A stretch of DNA of 64,000 nucleotides, from contig NZ_CP109055.1 of assembly GCF_035975855.1 (NCBI RefSeq), forward strand, positions 7,068,001 to 7,132,000. The letters run 5' to 3'. Source of the stretch: Streptomyces sp. NBC_01304. Lineage in GTDB: Bacteria; Actinomycetota; Actinomycetes; Streptomycetales; Streptomycetaceae. The notes beneath the pieces were generated by a model. It did not search any database. It worked only from the letters and a program-made list of their open reading frames with translations, and was not told the origin of the DNA. Both the position numbers and the translations under genes were made by a program. Below, piece after piece: positions 51,398 to 63,116 of this stretch; the first letter of the stretch is position 1, and each line of letters opens with the position of its first letter.

Positions 51398-52783
51398 GTG
51401 AAGAGCGCCGTGGAGACCCTGAACCCCACTCGGGTTCGGCTCAGCATCGAGGTGCCCTTCGAGGAGCTCAAGGACAGCCTCGACGCGGCGTACAAGAAGA
51501 TCAACCAGCAGGTCACGGTGAAGGGCTTCCGCAAGGGCAAGATCCCGGCCCGCGTCATCGACCAGCGGTTCGGCCGCGGTGCGGTCCTGGAGGAGGCGGT
51601 CAACGACGCGCTTCCGAAGTTCTACACCGAGGCGGTCAACGAGGCCGAGCTCAACGTCCTGGGCCAGCCCGAGGTCGACATCACGGAGCTGAAGGACGGC
51701 GAGACGCTGAACTTCACCGCCGAGGTCGACATCCGCCCCGAGATCGAGATCCCGGACTACTCCGGCATCGAGGTCGAGGTCGACGCGGTCGAGGTCAGCG
51801 ACGAGGACGTCGAGAAGTCGGTGGAGCAGCTCCGTGAGCGCTTCGCCTCCACCTCGGCCGTCGAGCGCGCCGCCGCCGAGGGCGACGTCGTGACGATCGA
51901 CCTCGAGGCCAAGGTCGACGGCGAGGTCCTCGCCGACGGTGTGGCCGAGGGCGTCTCGTACACCATCGGCTCGGGCGAGCTCCTCGAAGGCATCGACGAG
52001 GCCGTCACCGGTCTCGAGGCCGGCGGCGAGGCGACCTTCACCTCGCAGCTGAAGGGCGGCTCCGCCGAGGGCAAGGACGCCGAGGTCACCGTCAAGGTCA
52101 CCGAGGTCAAGGCCCGCGAACTGCCCGAGCTGGACGACGACTTCGCGCAGCTCGCCTCGGAGTTCGACACCCTCGAGGAGATGCAGGCGGACAGCCGCAA
52201 GCGCCTCGAGAACATGAAGCAGTACGACCAGGCCACCCAGGCCCAGGAGCGCGTCCTCGACAAGCTCCTCGAGCTGGCGGACATCGCGATCCCCGAGAAG
52301 CTTCTCGAGGACGAGGTGAACACCCGCAAGCACAACCTGGAGCACCACCAGCTCGGTCAGATGGGCCTCGACCTCGAGGGCTACCTGAAGATCCAGGGCA
52401 AGACGGTCGAGGAGTTCGAGGCCGAGACCAAGGAGCAGGCGGTCAAGGGCATCAAGACCCAGTTCCTGCTCGACGAGCTGGTCAACAAGGAGAAGCTGAA
52501 CGTCAGCCAGGAGGAGCTCACCGAGCACCTCATGCGTCGCGCCGCTTCCTCCGGCATGTCCCCCGACCAGTTCGCCCAGGCGGTCGTCGAGGGCAACCAG
52601 GTCCCGATGCTCGTCGGCGAGGTCGCCCGCGGCAAGGCCCTCGCGGTCGTCGTCGAGGCCGCCACGGTCAAGGACACCAAGGGCGAGGTCGTCGACCTGA
52701 GCGACGAGGACGAGGACGAGACCGCCGAGACGGTCGAGGCCTCCACCGAGGACGCCCCGGCGGACGAGAAGACCGAGGCCTAA
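51398..52783 (+). CDS. tig: Trigger factor (ribosome-bound chaperone, prolyl isomerase)
   Basis: 461 residues. The N-terminal ribosome-binding domain contains the signature [17 protein letters not shown] loop (about 42-54), close to the GFRxGKxP motif. An FKBP-type isomerase domain (about 165-245: [16 protein letters not shown] ... [18 protein letters not shown]) follows, then the helical arms. The acidic tail (about 425-461) is longer than in E. coli. AAGGAG lies eight bases before the GTG start. A strong terminator follows, so clpP1 has its own promoter. Confidence 0.97.
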   Translation: MKSAVETLNPTRVRLSIEVPFEELKDSLDAAYKKINQQVTVKGFRKGKIPARVIDQRFGRGAVLEEAVNDALPKFYTEAVNEAELNVLGQPEVDITELKDGETLNFTAEVDIRPEIEIPDYSGIEVEVDAVEVSDEDVEKSVEQLRERFASTSAVERAAAEGDVVTIDLEAKVDGEVLADGVAEGVSYTIGSGELLEGIDEAVTGLEAGGEATFTSQLKGGSAEGKDAEVTVKVTEVKARELPELDDDFAQLASEFDTLEEMQADSRKRLENMKQYDQATQAQERVLDKLLELADIAIPEKLLEDEVNTRKHNLEHHQLGQMGLDLEGYLKIQGKTVEEFEAETKEQAVKGIKTQFLLDELVNKEKLNVSQEELTEHLMRRAASSGMSPDQFAQAVVEGNQVPMLVGEVARGKALAVVVEAATVKDTKGEVVDLSDEDEDETAETVEASTEDAPADEKTEA

Positions 52784-52801
52784 GCCTCACCAGCACCACA
52801 A

Positions 52802-52839
52802 CGAAGGGCCCCCGGGACACCAGTCCCGGGGGCCCTTCG
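52802..52839 (+). terminator. Terminator of tig
   Basis: CGAAGGGCCCCCGGGAC-ACCA-GTCCCGGGGGCCCTTCG is a perfect 17-bp stem about 19 bases past the stop. Confidence 0.95.
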
Positions 52840-52849
52840 CATTCCCGCC

Positions 52850-53009
52850 CTCTCTCCCGGCCTCCACGCTGCTGTCCCCGGGCTTCCACGCTGCCCGCCC
52901 CGGCCCCACGCCGCCGCCCCCCGGGGCCTCCACGCTGCCGTCTCCTGGGCTTTCACGCTGCTCCGTCCCGGGCTAGGGGCTCCCGTCCCCTGGCACCCCT
53001 CGCGCTCCC
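52850..53009. other. Degenerate CCACGCTGC-repeat spacer
   Basis: A C/G-rich stretch in which CTCCACGCTGC or CTTCCACGCTGC recurs about every 30-35 bases with loss of identity. It has no coding character and sits between the tig terminator and the better-defined repeats before clpP1. Confidence 0.5.
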
Positions 53010-53198
53010 CGTGAGCTGGCGGCGGAGGTGCCCCGAAAGGGGCGCGGGGAACTGCGCGCCCAGCCACCGACAGCCCGCACCCGGCAACGCGCCCACACGG
53101 GCCCGACGGCCGCCCGTGAGCCGGCGGCGGAGGTGCCCCGAAAGGGGCGCGGGGAACTGCGCGCCCAACCACCCACAGCCCGCACCCGTCAACGCCCC
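53010..53198. repeat. GGGGCGCGGGGAACTGCGCG-type repeat, two tandem copies
   Basis: Each copy of about 100 bases contains GGCGGCGGAGGTGCCCCGAA, then GGGGCGCGGGGAACTGCGCG and ACAGCCCGCACCCG. The core is a family I recognise as widespread between Streptomyces genes. The two copies differ at only a few positions. Confidence 0.85.
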
Positions 53199-53395
53199 TG
53201 CACCGGGCAGACGGCCCCCCGTCAGCCACCCACAGCCCGCACCCGGCAACGCCCCTGCACCGGGCAGACGGCCCCCCGTCAGCCACCCACAACCCGCACC
53301 CGGCAACGCCCCCACACCGGGCAGACGGCCCCCCGTCAGCCACCCACAACCCGCACCCGGCAACGCCCCCACACCGGGCAGACGGCCCCCCGTCA
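53166..53395. repeat. 57-bp tandem repeat, four units
   Basis: Four units of ACCCACAGCCCGCACCCG followed by GGCAACGCCCC and ACCGGGCAGACGG. They derive from the tail of the element just before. The period, 19 codons, leaves frames open by chance. Together with the preceding repeat it fills much of the 915-bp gap before clpP1. Confidence 0.92.
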
Positions 53396-53502
53396 CCCCC
53401 ACCCAAAAAGGCCACCACCACAAGACAGCCCCGCCCCCGCCGACCGCAGGTCACCGCCCCCGCCGACCCCAGGTCAAAACCCACCCCAGCCTGCGCAGCA
53501 CC

Positions 53503-53519
53503 CTGCGCTCACAGCGAAC
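53503..53519. promoter_or_regulatory. Candidate ClgR box upstream of clpP1
   Basis: CTGCGCTCACAGCGAAC agrees with the published Streptomyces ClgR consensus GTTCGCYRNYRGCGAAC at 13 of 16 defined positions; its right half, RGCGAAC, is perfect. It lies 180 bases upstream of the clpP1 start. ClgR activates clpP1P2 in Streptomyces. Confidence 0.6.
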
Positions 53520-53698
53520 AGTTCCTATTGCGGGATTCCCCGAAGGGACCCGCGCGTTAGGGTCCATAACTACGAGGGCAGGGGAGTCCCCGAACGCCGC
53601 CCGCAGGGGCGAGTACCCAGGGGTCCCACGCCCCAGCAGAAGACGCGAGACAGACGCGAGACGGCCCGGCGCCGTCGTCAAGACGAGCAGGTGGATAC

Positions 53699-54316
53699 GT
53701 GACGAATCTGATGCCCTCCGCCGCCGGCGACCCCTCCATCGGTGGTGGCCTCGGCGACCAGGTCTACAACCGGCTGCTCGGCGAGCGGATCATCTTCCTC
53801 GGCCAGGCCGTGGACGACGACATCGCCAACAAGATCACCGCGCAGCTGCTTCTCCTTGCCGCTGAGCCGGACAAGGACATTTACCTCTACATCAACAGCC
53901 CCGGCGGCTCGATCACCGCGGGCATGGCGATCTACGACACCATGCAGTACATCCGGAACGACGTGGTGACGATCGCGATGGGCATGGCCGCCTCGATGGG
54001 CCAGTTCCTGCTGAGTGCCGGCACCCCGGGCAAGCGCTTCGCGCTGCCCAACGCCGAGATCCTGATCCACCAGCCCTCCGCGGGCCTGGCCGGTTCTGCC
54101 TCGGACATCAAGATCCACGCCGAGCGGCTGCTGCTCACCAAGAAGCGCATGGCCCAGCTCACCGCCCAGCACACCGGCCAGAGCTTCGACCAGGTCACCC
54201 GCGACTCCGACCGCGACCGCTGGTTCGACCCGGAGGAGGCCAAGGAGTACGGCCTCATCGACGAGGTCATCACCACGGCCTCCGGCGTGCCGGGCGGCGG
54301 CGGCACCGGGGCCTGA
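53699..54316 (+). CDS. clpP1: ATP-dependent Clp protease proteolytic subunit 1
   Basis: 205 residues. The catalytic triad is Ser99 (GMAASMGQF), His124 (ILIHQP) and Asp173 ([12 protein letters not shown]). With ClpP2 it forms the mixed tetradecamer that degrades proteins fed by ClpX or ClpC. The GTG start has AGGTGG four bases upstream. It is the first gene of a clpP1-clpP2 operon; clpP2 begins 46 bases on. A candidate ClgR box lies upstream, behind repeats. Confidence 0.97.
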   Translation: MTNLMPSAAGDPSIGGGLGDQVYNRLLGERIIFLGQAVDDDIANKITAQLLLLAAEPDKDIYLYINSPGGSITAGMAIYDTMQYIRNDVVTIAMGMAASMGQFLLSAGTPGKRFALPNAEILIHQPSAGLAGSASDIKIHAERLLLTKKRMAQLTAQHTGQSFDQVTRDSDRDRWFDPEEAKEYGLIDEVITTASGVPGGGGTGA

Positions 54317-54362
54317 GCCCCACAGCCCCGTAGCCGACCCCAGCCCACTTCCAGGAGAGACA

Positions 54363-55049
54363 GTGAACGATTTCCCCGGCAGCGGCCTCTACGAGCGCAC
54401 CATGGCCGAGTACAACGGCCCGCGCGCCGAGTCCCGTTACGTCATCCCGCGCTTCGTCGAGCGCACCTCGCAGGGCGTGCGCGAGTACGACCCGTACGCG
54501 AAGCTCTTCGAGGAGCGCGTGATCTTCCTCGGCGTGCAGATCGACGACGCGTCCGCCAACGACGTCATGGCGCAGCTCCTGTGCCTGGAGTCGATGGACC
54601 CGGACCGCGACATCTCCATCTACATCAACAGCCCGGGCGGCTCCTTCACCGCTCTCACGGCCATCTACGACACGATGCAGTTCGTGAAGCCCGATGTGTC
54701 GACGGTCTGCATGGGCCAGGCGGCCTCGGCCGCCGCGGTCCTGCTCGCGGCCGGTACGCCGGGCAAGCGCATGGCGCTCCCGAACGCCCGCGTGCTGATC
54801 CACCAGCCGTACAGCGAGACCGGTCGCGGTCAGGTCTCCGACCTGGAGATCGCGGCGAACGAAATCCTCCGCATGCGCGCCCAGTTGGAGGAGATGCTGG
54901 CCAAGCACTCCGCCGGCAAGACGTCGATCGAGAAGATCCGCGAGGACATCGAGCGCGACAAGATCCTCACGGCCGAGGACGCGCTCGAGTACGGCCTGAT
55001 CGACCAGATCATCTCCACCCGCAAGATGAACAACGCGTCGGTCGCCTGA
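54363..55049 (+). CDS. clpP2: ATP-dependent Clp protease proteolytic subunit 2
   Basis: 228 residues, with an N-terminal extension of about 25 over ClpP1. The triad is Ser122 ([11 protein letters not shown]), His147 (VLIHQPY) and Asp199 ([11 protein letters not shown]). AGGAGA lies four bases before the GTG. It is co-transcribed with clpP1. The clpX start lies 200 bases downstream, past a hairpin (GACGTCG/CGACGTC) at the stop and a palindrome that may control clpX separately. Confidence 0.97.
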   Translation: MNDFPGSGLYERTMAEYNGPRAESRYVIPRFVERTSQGVREYDPYAKLFEERVIFLGVQIDDASANDVMAQLLCLESMDPDRDISIYINSPGGSFTALTAIYDTMQFVKPDVSTVCMGQAASAAAVLLAAGTPGKRMALPNARVLIHQPYSETGRGQVSDLEIAANEILRMRAQLEEMLAKHSAGKTSIEKIREDIERDKILTAEDALEYGLIDQIISTRKMNNASVA

Positions 55050-55128
55050 CGTCGGCCCGACGTCATCCGGACTCGAGCTCCGGACTCGACGAAGCAACAC
55101 CTGCCTCCCCTTGGTGTGGTTTGTAGGC

Positions 55129-55146
55129 GTTCACGTCAAAGTGAAC
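55129..55146. promoter_or_regulatory. Palindrome in the clpP2-clpX gap
   Basis: GTTCAC-GTCAAA-GTGAAC has perfect 6-bp arms, and GGC/GCC pairs extend loosely outward. It lies 100 bases before the clpX start, where a promoter would be expected. A second hairpin, GGAGACG/CGTCTCC, follows in the leader at about 55205-55230. Confidence 0.45.
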
Positions 55147-55249
55147 CGCGCCAAGGGGGGCCCGAACGGGGGGCTCGGCAAGGTACCGTCGGATAGAGGC
55201 ACCAGGAGACGCTCACACGGGCGTCTCCCAGGCGAAGGGGAAGCACCTC

Positions 55250-56536
55250 GTGGCACGCATCGGTGACGGCGGCGATCTGCTCAAGTGCTCGTTCTGTGGC
55301 AAGAGCCAGAAGCAGGTCAAGAAGCTCATCGCAGGACCCGGTGTATACATCTGCGACGAGTGCATCGACCTCTGTAACGAGATCATCGAGGAAGAGCTCG
55401 CGGAGACGAGCGAGGTCCGCTGGGAGGAACTCCCCAAGCCTCGCGAGATCTACGAGTTCCTCGAGGGGTACGTCGTAGGCCAGGAGCCCGCCAAGAAGGC
55501 GCTCTCGGTCGCGGTGTACAACCACTACAAGCGGGTCCAGGCCGGAGAGAACGGCGGGGGCCAAGGGCGTGAGGACGCCATCGAGTTGGCGAAGTCCAAC
55601 ATCCTCCTGCTGGGCCCCACGGGCTCCGGCAAGACCCTGCTCGCCCAGACCCTCGCGCGCATGCTGAACGTCCCGTTCGCCATCGCCGACGCGACGGCCC
55701 TCACCGAGGCCGGCTATGTGGGCGAGGACGTCGAGAACATCCTCCTGAAGCTGATCCAGGCGGCCGACTACGACGTCAAGAAGGCCGAAACCGGAATCAT
55801 CTACATCGACGAGATCGACAAGGTCGCCCGCAAGAGCGAAAACCCGTCGATCACGCGCGACGTGAGCGGTGAGGGCGTACAGCAGGCCCTGTTGAAGATC
55901 CTCGAGGGCACGACCGCCTCGGTCCCCCCGCAGGGCGGCCGCAAGCACCCGCACCAGGAATTCATCCAGATCGACACCACGAACGTCCTCTTCATCGTCG
56001 GCGGTGCCTTCTCCGGCCTGGAGAAGATCATCGAGGGCCGCGCGGGTGCGAAGGGCATCGGCTTCGGCGCGACGATCCGCTCCAAGCGGGAGCTCGAGGA
56101 GAAGGACCAGTTCGAGGACGTCATGCCGGAGGACCTGGTGAAGTTCGGGATGATCCCGGAATTCATCGGCCGCCTGCCCGTCCTCACCTCGGTCCACAAC
56201 CTCGACCGCGAGGCGCTCCTCCAGATCCTGATCGAGCCGCGCAACGCACTGGTCAAGCAGTACCAGCGCCTCTTCGAACTCGACGGCGTGGAGCTGGAGT
56301 TCGACCGCGACGCCCTCGAGGCCATCGCGGACCAGGCGATCCTCCGCCAGACCGGCGCGCGCGGCCTGCGCGCCATCATGGAGGAGGTCCTCCAGTCGGT
56401 GATGTACGAGGTCCCGTCCCGCAAGGACGTGGCCCGCGTGGTCATCTCGGCGGACGTCGTCCGCTCGAACGTGAACCCGACGCTGGTCCCGCGCATCGTG
56501 GGCAAGAAGGACGGACCGCACGAGAAGAGCGCGTGA
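55250..56536 (+). CDS. clpX: ATP-dependent unfoldase ClpX
   Basis: 428 residues. The N-terminal zinc-binding domain has Cys13, Cys16, Cys35 and Cys38 (CSFC ... CDEC) for adaptor and substrate binding. The AAA+ module has Walker A GPTGSGKT (122-129), Walker [10 protein letters not shown] and the sensor-2 region [13 protein letters not shown]. The IGF-type loop that docks ClpP is present as [11 protein letters not shown] start with GGGGAAG six bases upstream. A terminator follows. Confidence 0.98.
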   Translation: MARIGDGGDLLKCSFCGKSQKQVKKLIAGPGVYICDECIDLCNEIIEEELAETSEVRWEELPKPREIYEFLEGYVVGQEPAKKALSVAVYNHYKRVQAGENGGGQGREDAIELAKSNILLLGPTGSGKTLLAQTLARMLNVPFAIADATALTEAGYVGEDVENILLKLIQAADYDVKKAETGIIYIDEIDKVARKSENPSITRDVSGEGVQQALLKILEGTTASVPPQGGRKHPHQEFIQIDTTNVLFIVGGAFSGLEKIIEGRAGAKGIGFGATIRSKRELEEKDQFEDVMPEDLVKFGMIPEFIGRLPVLTSVHNLDREALLQILIEPRNALVKQYQRLFELDGVELEFDRDALEAIADQAILRQTGARGLRAIMEEVLQSVMYEVPSRKDVARVVISADVVRSNVNPTLVPRIVGKKDGPHEKSA

Positions 56537-56577
56537 CACAGCGCTCTGCTTGAGCACGCTTCGGCTGTACGCAGCTG

Positions 56578-56619
56578 AAAGGGGCGCCCCCGCCGGGTAG
56601 TTGGCGGGGGCGCCCCTTT
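56578..56619 (+). terminator. Terminator of clpX
   Basis: AAAGGGGCGCCCCCGCC pairs perfectly with GGCGGGGGCGCCCCTTT around an 8-base loop. It also lies beyond the stop of the facing Pro/Gln-rich protein gene. Confidence 0.95.
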
Positions 56620-56650
56620 CGTGTCCTTGCCTGCTACGCCGCCTGCTACG

Positions 56651-57673
56651 TCACTTCTTCACGCGTACGGCCTTGTAGACGGTGGCTGCCTCCGCCGCGG
56701 CCTCTTCCGTCGTCGAGGCGGCTCCGCCGCTGATGACCTTGGCCATGTCGACGGGCTGCACCATGGCGACGGTGCTGTAGTCGGCCCAGGCGCAGGACGG
56801 CGCCTCGAAGGTGCTCGGCTGGCCCGGCTGAGGGTCCTTGAAGGTGAACTTCACTGTCTGACACTTCATCAGAGCGCCCTCGAAGCCCGCGGGTTCGACC
56901 TTCTCGAGGCTGCCGGTCAGCTCGGCCGTGGTCCCACCGCTGCCCTTGCTGAGCTGCTTCTCGGCAAGGCGGAAGTACCCGTCGATGGCCGCTTCGGGGT
57001 CGGCCACCTCGCCGTAATAGCCCTCGAACGTCATCATCTTGCCCGTGGTGCTGCCGGTCTTGGTGGTCGAGTACTGATCCTTGGCGGCGGACGCGTCCTG
57101 GATCCCGATGGACTCGGCCTGCAGCTTCTCCGCGCCGGTCAGGGCCCCTTGGGTGCCGCCGACGTTGCCCTTCTTGTACGCGCCGATCGTCTCGGGCAGG
57201 ACGAGCTTGTAGCCCTTGGTCGCCGCGGAGACCCCGCTGTCGTCGGTCTGCTCCTGGTCCTGCCCGTCGCCGCCCTCGTCCTTGCCCTTGCCCTTGTTGT
57301 CGTCGTTGGCGACCGTGCCGCCCTTGCCGCCGTCACCCTTGCTGTCGTCGTCCTTGGTGACGAAGTAGAGCCCGCCGCCGATCGCCGCGAGCGCGACCAC
57401 ACAGGCGACGATGATGCCGATCTTCTTGCCGTTGCCCCCGCCCGAGGGCGGCGGCGGGACCTGGCCGTACGGAGGCTGCGGCTGGCCGGGCTGCTGAGGC
57501 TGGCCGTACCCGCCAGGCTGACCCTGCTGGGGGTAGCCGTATCCGGGCTGCTGCTGCGGCGGCTGGGGCGCTTGCGGGTAGCCGTAGCCGGGCTGGGGCT
57601 GCTGCGGCTGCTGACCGTACGGTCCGGGCTGCTGAGGCTGGCCGCCGTATGGGCCCGGCTGGTTGTAGCTCAT
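56651..57673 (-). CDS. Pro/Gln-rich membrane protein with two-Cys extracellular domain, paralogue A
   Basis: 340 residues. The cytoplasmic start [20 protein letters not shown] and following PQQPGYGYP repeats (1-75) are Pro/Gln/Gly/Tyr-rich. One membrane helix (about 82-103: [21 protein letters not shown]), an acidic linker (about 105-140) and a folded extracellular domain follow. That domain has two cysteines (MKCQTVKF and [11 protein letters not shown]) shared with paralogue B and with the extracellular domain of the Ser/Thr kinase at 21 kb. Function unknown; it may bind a wall component or regulate the kinase. GGAGGGG lies upstream of the ATG. Confidence 0.85.
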   Translation of the reverse strand: MSYNQPGPYGGQPQQPGPYGQQPQQPQPGYGYPQAPQPPQQQPGYGYPQQGQPGGYGQPQQPGQPQPPYGQVPPPPSGGGNGKKIGIIVACVVALAAIGGGLYFVTKDDDSKGDGGKGGTVANDDNKGKGKDEGGDGQDQEQTDDSGVSAATKGYKLVLPETIGAYKKGNVGGTQGALTGAEKLQAESIGIQDASAAKDQYSTTKTGSTTGKMMTFEGYYGEVADPEAAIDGYFRLAEKQLSKGSGGTTAELTGSLEKVEPAGFEGALMKCQTVKFTFKDPQPGQPSTFEAPSCAWADYSTVAMVQPVDMAKVISGGAASTTEEAAAEAATVYKAVRVKK

Positions 57674-57720
57674 GGGGTCTGTCCCCTCCACGTGCTGGTA
57701 TGAGTGCTTTGTTTGAACGT

Positions 57721-57764
57721 ATGCCGAAGGGGCGCCGGTCAACTGACCGGGGCCCCTTCGGCAT
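57721..57764 (-). terminator. Terminator between the tandem Pro/Gln-rich genes
   Basis: ATGCCGAAGGGGC pairs with GCCCCTTCGGCAT, and an inner stem CCGGTCA/TGACCGG continues the hairpin with a two-base loop. It lies just past the paralogue B stop, so each gene has its own transcript or partial read-through. Confidence 0.85.
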
Positions 57765-57774
57765 TGACCTGGAG

Positions 57775-58755
57775 CTACTTGACCTCGACGCGGACGTCGT
57801 TGCGGAGCTTGGCGGCGAACTCCGCGGCCTTCTCGGGGGTGGTGTTGCGGCCCGCGAGCATGCCTGCGATGTCGGAGTGGCTCACCACGGCGAGGGTGCT
57901 GTGGTCGCCCCAGATGCAAATCGGGACCGACATCTCCTTGGGGGCGCCTGCGGAGGTGTCCTCGCCCGACATCTTGATCTTCGCTTCCTGGCACTTGATG
58001 ATGCCGTTGTCGAAGCCGGCGGGCTCGTACTTCTGAGGGCTGCCCACGAGCTCGCCCTCGCCGTCGGACTCCTTCTCCGCTTCGGCCTTGAGGGACGCGA
58101 ACGCGGCGTCGACGACCTTCTCAGGGTCGGCGATCTCGCCGTAGACACCGCCGAAGCTGAGCATCTGGCCGGACATCGGGTTGTCCTCGTCGCCGGCCTT
58201 GTACTGTCCCTCGACCTCCTTGGCGTTCTTCACGCCCCACTTCTCCGCGTCCTTCAACCCGTCGTCGTCCGTGGGGCCGCCCCCGGAGCCGCTGTCGTCC
58301 TTCTTGTACTCGCCACCCAGCACCGTCGCCGGCGCCGTCAACTTGTACGTCTTGCCGTCATCGGCGACCTCGGTGCTGCCGCCGTCACCCGAGGTGAAGT
58401 AGTAGATGCCACCACCGATCGCCGCCAGCGCGACCACGGCGGCGATGATGATGCCGACCTTCTTGCCGCCACCACCCCCGCCCGCGGGCGGCGGCGGAAC
58501 CTGGCCGTAAGGGGCCTGCTGCTGCCCGTACGGCTGCCCCGGCTGCTGGGGCTGGCTGAAGCCGCCCGGCTGGCCCTGCTGCGGGTAGCCGTAACCCGGC
58601 TGCTGCGGCGGTACACCCTGCGGGGCCTGCTGCGGGTACCCGTAGCCGGGCTGCTGCGGCTGCTGGCCGTAGGGGCCCGGCTGCTGCGGCTGCTGACCGT
58701 ACGGTCCGGGCTGCTGAGGCTGGCCGCCGTACGGGCCCGGCTGGTTGTAGCTCAT
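57775..58755 (-). CDS. Pro/Gln-rich membrane protein with two-Cys extracellular domain, paralogue B
   Basis: 326 residues, sharing with paralogue A the [20 protein letters not shown] start, the Pro/Gln/Tyr repeats (1-80), a single helix (about 93-115) and an extracellular domain with two cysteines (IKCQEAKI and VPICIWGDHSTLAVV). Even the leaders match (GGAGGGGACAGACC before the ATG), so the pair arose by tandem duplication including the 5' region. It is divergent from valS, with 137 bases between. Confidence 0.85.
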   Translation of the reverse strand: MSYNQPGPYGGQPQQPGPYGQQPQQPGPYGQQPQQPGYGYPQQAPQGVPPQQPGYGYPQQGQPGGFSQPQQPGQPYGQQQAPYGQVPPPPAGGGGGGKKVGIIIAAVVALAAIGGGIYYFTSGDGGSTEVADDGKTYKLTAPATVLGGEYKKDDSGSGGGPTDDDGLKDAEKWGVKNAKEVEGQYKAGDEDNPMSGQMLSFGGVYGEIADPEKVVDAAFASLKAEAEKESDGEGELVGSPQKYEPAGFDNGIIKCQEAKIKMSGEDTSAGAPKEMSVPICIWGDHSTLAVVSHSDIAGMLAGRNTTPEKAAEFAAKLRNDVRVEVK

Positions 58756-58879
58756 CGGGTCTGTCCCCTCCAGGTGCTTATGTAGTCCGAACATCCTGAC
58801 GGACGGGGCCGCACCATGGGGTGGCAGGGTGCACACCGTTACCAACGAATCTGGTTTCGGTACGGGACCGTGACGCCCG

Positions 58880-58885
58880 TAAACT
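58880..58885 (+). promoter_or_regulatory. Candidate -10 box for leaderless valS
   Basis: TAAACT ends seven bases before the valS GTG, and no Shine-Dalgarno sequence is present, so transcription may begin at or next to the start codon. No convincing T-box or anti-terminator is seen in the 137-bp gap. Confidence 0.45.
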
Positions 58886-58892
58886 GTGGCCC

Positions 58893-61526
<2,634 letters not shown>

Positions 61527-61530
61527 GGGA

Positions 61531-61660
61531 TTTATTCCCCTACCCGCCCCTTCCCGTAAGGCTGCCGCCGGCTTCAAAGACTGTCCTCAAGCGCCGGACG
61601 GGCTGATTCATCAGCCCGTCCGGCGCTTGAGGACTTTCGGGAAGGGGCGGGGTGGGGGAA
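61531..61660. repeat. Nested palindromic repeat element, copy 6
   Basis: The inner arms TCCTCAAGCGCCGGAC and GTCCGGCGCTTGAGGA are the AG/CT type of copy 1. The left outer arm has drifted (CCCCTACCCGCCCCTTCCCG); the right is intact. It lies exactly between the facing stops of valS and the small membrane-protein gene. Confidence 0.9.
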
Positions 61661-61661
61661 A

Positions 61662-62282
61662 TCAAGCGGTACGCAACCCCAGCCGCTCCAACTCCGCCTC
61701 GGCCAACGCGTCCAGCGTCTCGGGATCGCCATTGCGCCACCCTTCGGCCAGGCTCCCCGGAGTCGCGTCCGGCAACTCCGCGGCCGTCCGGGCCACGTCA
61801 TCGAGAGGCCGCATCAAGGAACGCAGAGCGAGCAACTCCCGCCCGTCCTCCGTAGCGGCCAGCGAAGCCGCCGCCGCAGCCTGCCGAGTCCACCGCAACC
61901 GCCGCGGCAGCCACAGCACCAGCACCAGCCCGACCGGCAGGACGAAGAGCCCGATGGAGCCGGCCACCGCCAGTGCGTCCACCGCCGTCTGCCCGCCGTC
62001 CCCCGCGGACGCGAGCTTGTCCCCGGCCCCCGCCACATTCCGCAGCGCCGCGTCCAGCTTCCCGCCCACCAGCGGAAGCTTCGCCGCCGTCGTGCCCGCG
62101 TTGGTCAGGCCCGAGCTGAAGCTGCGCCCGGCCGTCTCGACGTCCTCGGCGGGCCGGGACAGGAGCTGGACGAGCCGGTACGCGATCACCGCGACCGCGG
62201 CCCACAGGGCGGTCCACAGCAGGACCGCGCCATCACCGATGATCTGCCGCGTACGGCGGCCGGAATTCTGGGCATACCACAT
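61662..62282 (-). CDS. Membrane protein of unknown function
   Basis: 206 residues with two membrane helices (about 17-40: GAVLLWTALWAAVAVIAYRLV; 110-130: AGSIGLFVLPVGLVLVLWL). Between them is an extracellular loop of about 70 residues rich in Gly/Ala; the tail is a cytoplasmic helical domain with a LALRSLMRPLDDVARTAAELP stretch. Actinobacterial homologues of this layout have no assigned function. The ATG has no Shine-Dalgarno sequence, and a longer open frame continues upstream without conservation. It lies 50 bases downstream of the VKOR-family gene and may share its transcript. Confidence 0.7.
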   Translation of the reverse strand: MWYAQNSGRRTRQIIGDGAVLLWTALWAAVAVIAYRLVQLLSRPAEDVETAGRSFSSGLTNAGTTAAKLPLVGGKLDAALRNVAGAGDKLASAGDGGQTAVDALAVAGSIGLFVLPVGLVLVLWLPRRLRWTRQAAAAASLAATEDGRELLALRSLMRPLDDVARTAAELPDATPGSLAEGWRNGDPETLDALAEAELERLGLRTA

Positions 62283-62332
62283 GAATTGATTGCAACCCGG
62301 CGCCCCACCGCACCGGACGAACCGCGCCGTGG

Positions 62333-62935
62333 CTAGAGCAGCCGGTCGCCGAAACGGGTCAGTACGAGGACCACCAGGACCCCGTAGAGGACGACGGGTC
62401 CGGCCCACGTGTGCGTGGTCACCGTCGCCACGAGGCGACGCGGGGCGGGGATCACCCCGGTGCGGAGCGCGTACACGGTGACGTACCAGAAGAGCGGGAT
62501 CACCAGCGCCCAGATCACCATGCACCAGGGGCACAGCGCCCCGATGACGTACAGACACTGGGTGATCAGCCAGACCACGAACACGAACGCGCCCGTCACC
62601 CCGGCCCACAGCCCCAGCCAGACCCGGCGCGGCAGCGCGGCGCCCGTGAGGAGGGCGACGGCGAGGCCCGCGAGGGCGGCGAAGGCGGGGATGCCGAGGA
62701 GCATGTTCGGGAAGCCGAGCAGATTGCCCTGCCAGGTGTCCATGACGTCGCCGCAGCTCAGCACCGAGTTGATGTTGCACCCGGGGACGAAGGCCGGGTT
62801 GGCGAGGCTCTCGATGCGGTCGTACGTCAGGACCGCCGAGGCCAGCGTGCCGAGTGCGCCCGTGACCAGCAGGAGCAGGCTCAGGGCGCGCGGGGCGGGG
62901 ATCGGGCGGGCGGCGGGCGTCGAGAGGTCGGACAT
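62333..62935 (-). CDS. VKOR-family membrane thiol oxidoreductase
   Basis: 200 residues with five predicted helices. The four family cysteines are present: a loop pair (CNINSVLSCGD, about 53-61) and the helix CxxC (CPWC, about 133-136). Bacterial VKORs reoxidise DsbA-like proteins outside the membrane using quinone, so this would support disulfide formation in exported proteins such as the hydrolases and two-Cys sensor domains here. The DsbA-like gene at 13 kb encodes a cytoplasmic protein and is not an obvious partner. GAGG lies nine bases before the ATG. Confidence 0.93.
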   Translation of the reverse strand: MSDLSTPAARPIPAPRALSLLLLVTGALGTLASAVLTYDRIESLANPAFVPGCNINSVLSCGDVMDTWQGNLLGFPNMLLGIPAFAALAGLAVALLTGAALPRRVWLGLWAGVTGAFVFVVWLITQCLYVIGALCPWCMVIWALVIPLFWYVTVYALRTGVIPAPRRLVATVTTHTWAGPVVLYGVLVVLVLTRFGDRLL

Positions 62936-63116
62936 ACCTCCCAGCCTCGCCGTGACGCATGGGTCGTCGGAAGGCTCGATGGTCCCGAATGGGTCCTGGG
63001 AATTCCGTACTTTTGGCTGATTGCTGCCGGTAATGGCCGATCCAGGTGCCATAAATCACTTAAATCGGGACGGAAGTCCGCTGGATCGGGCCTAAAGACC
63101 CCTGATGATGGAAGAC

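Noticed and set aside
52780..53484. A minus-strand frame with repeated GCGLWVADGGPSAR text
   Set aside because: It only translates the 57-bp DNA repeat, whose length is a multiple of three. No start signal or homology.
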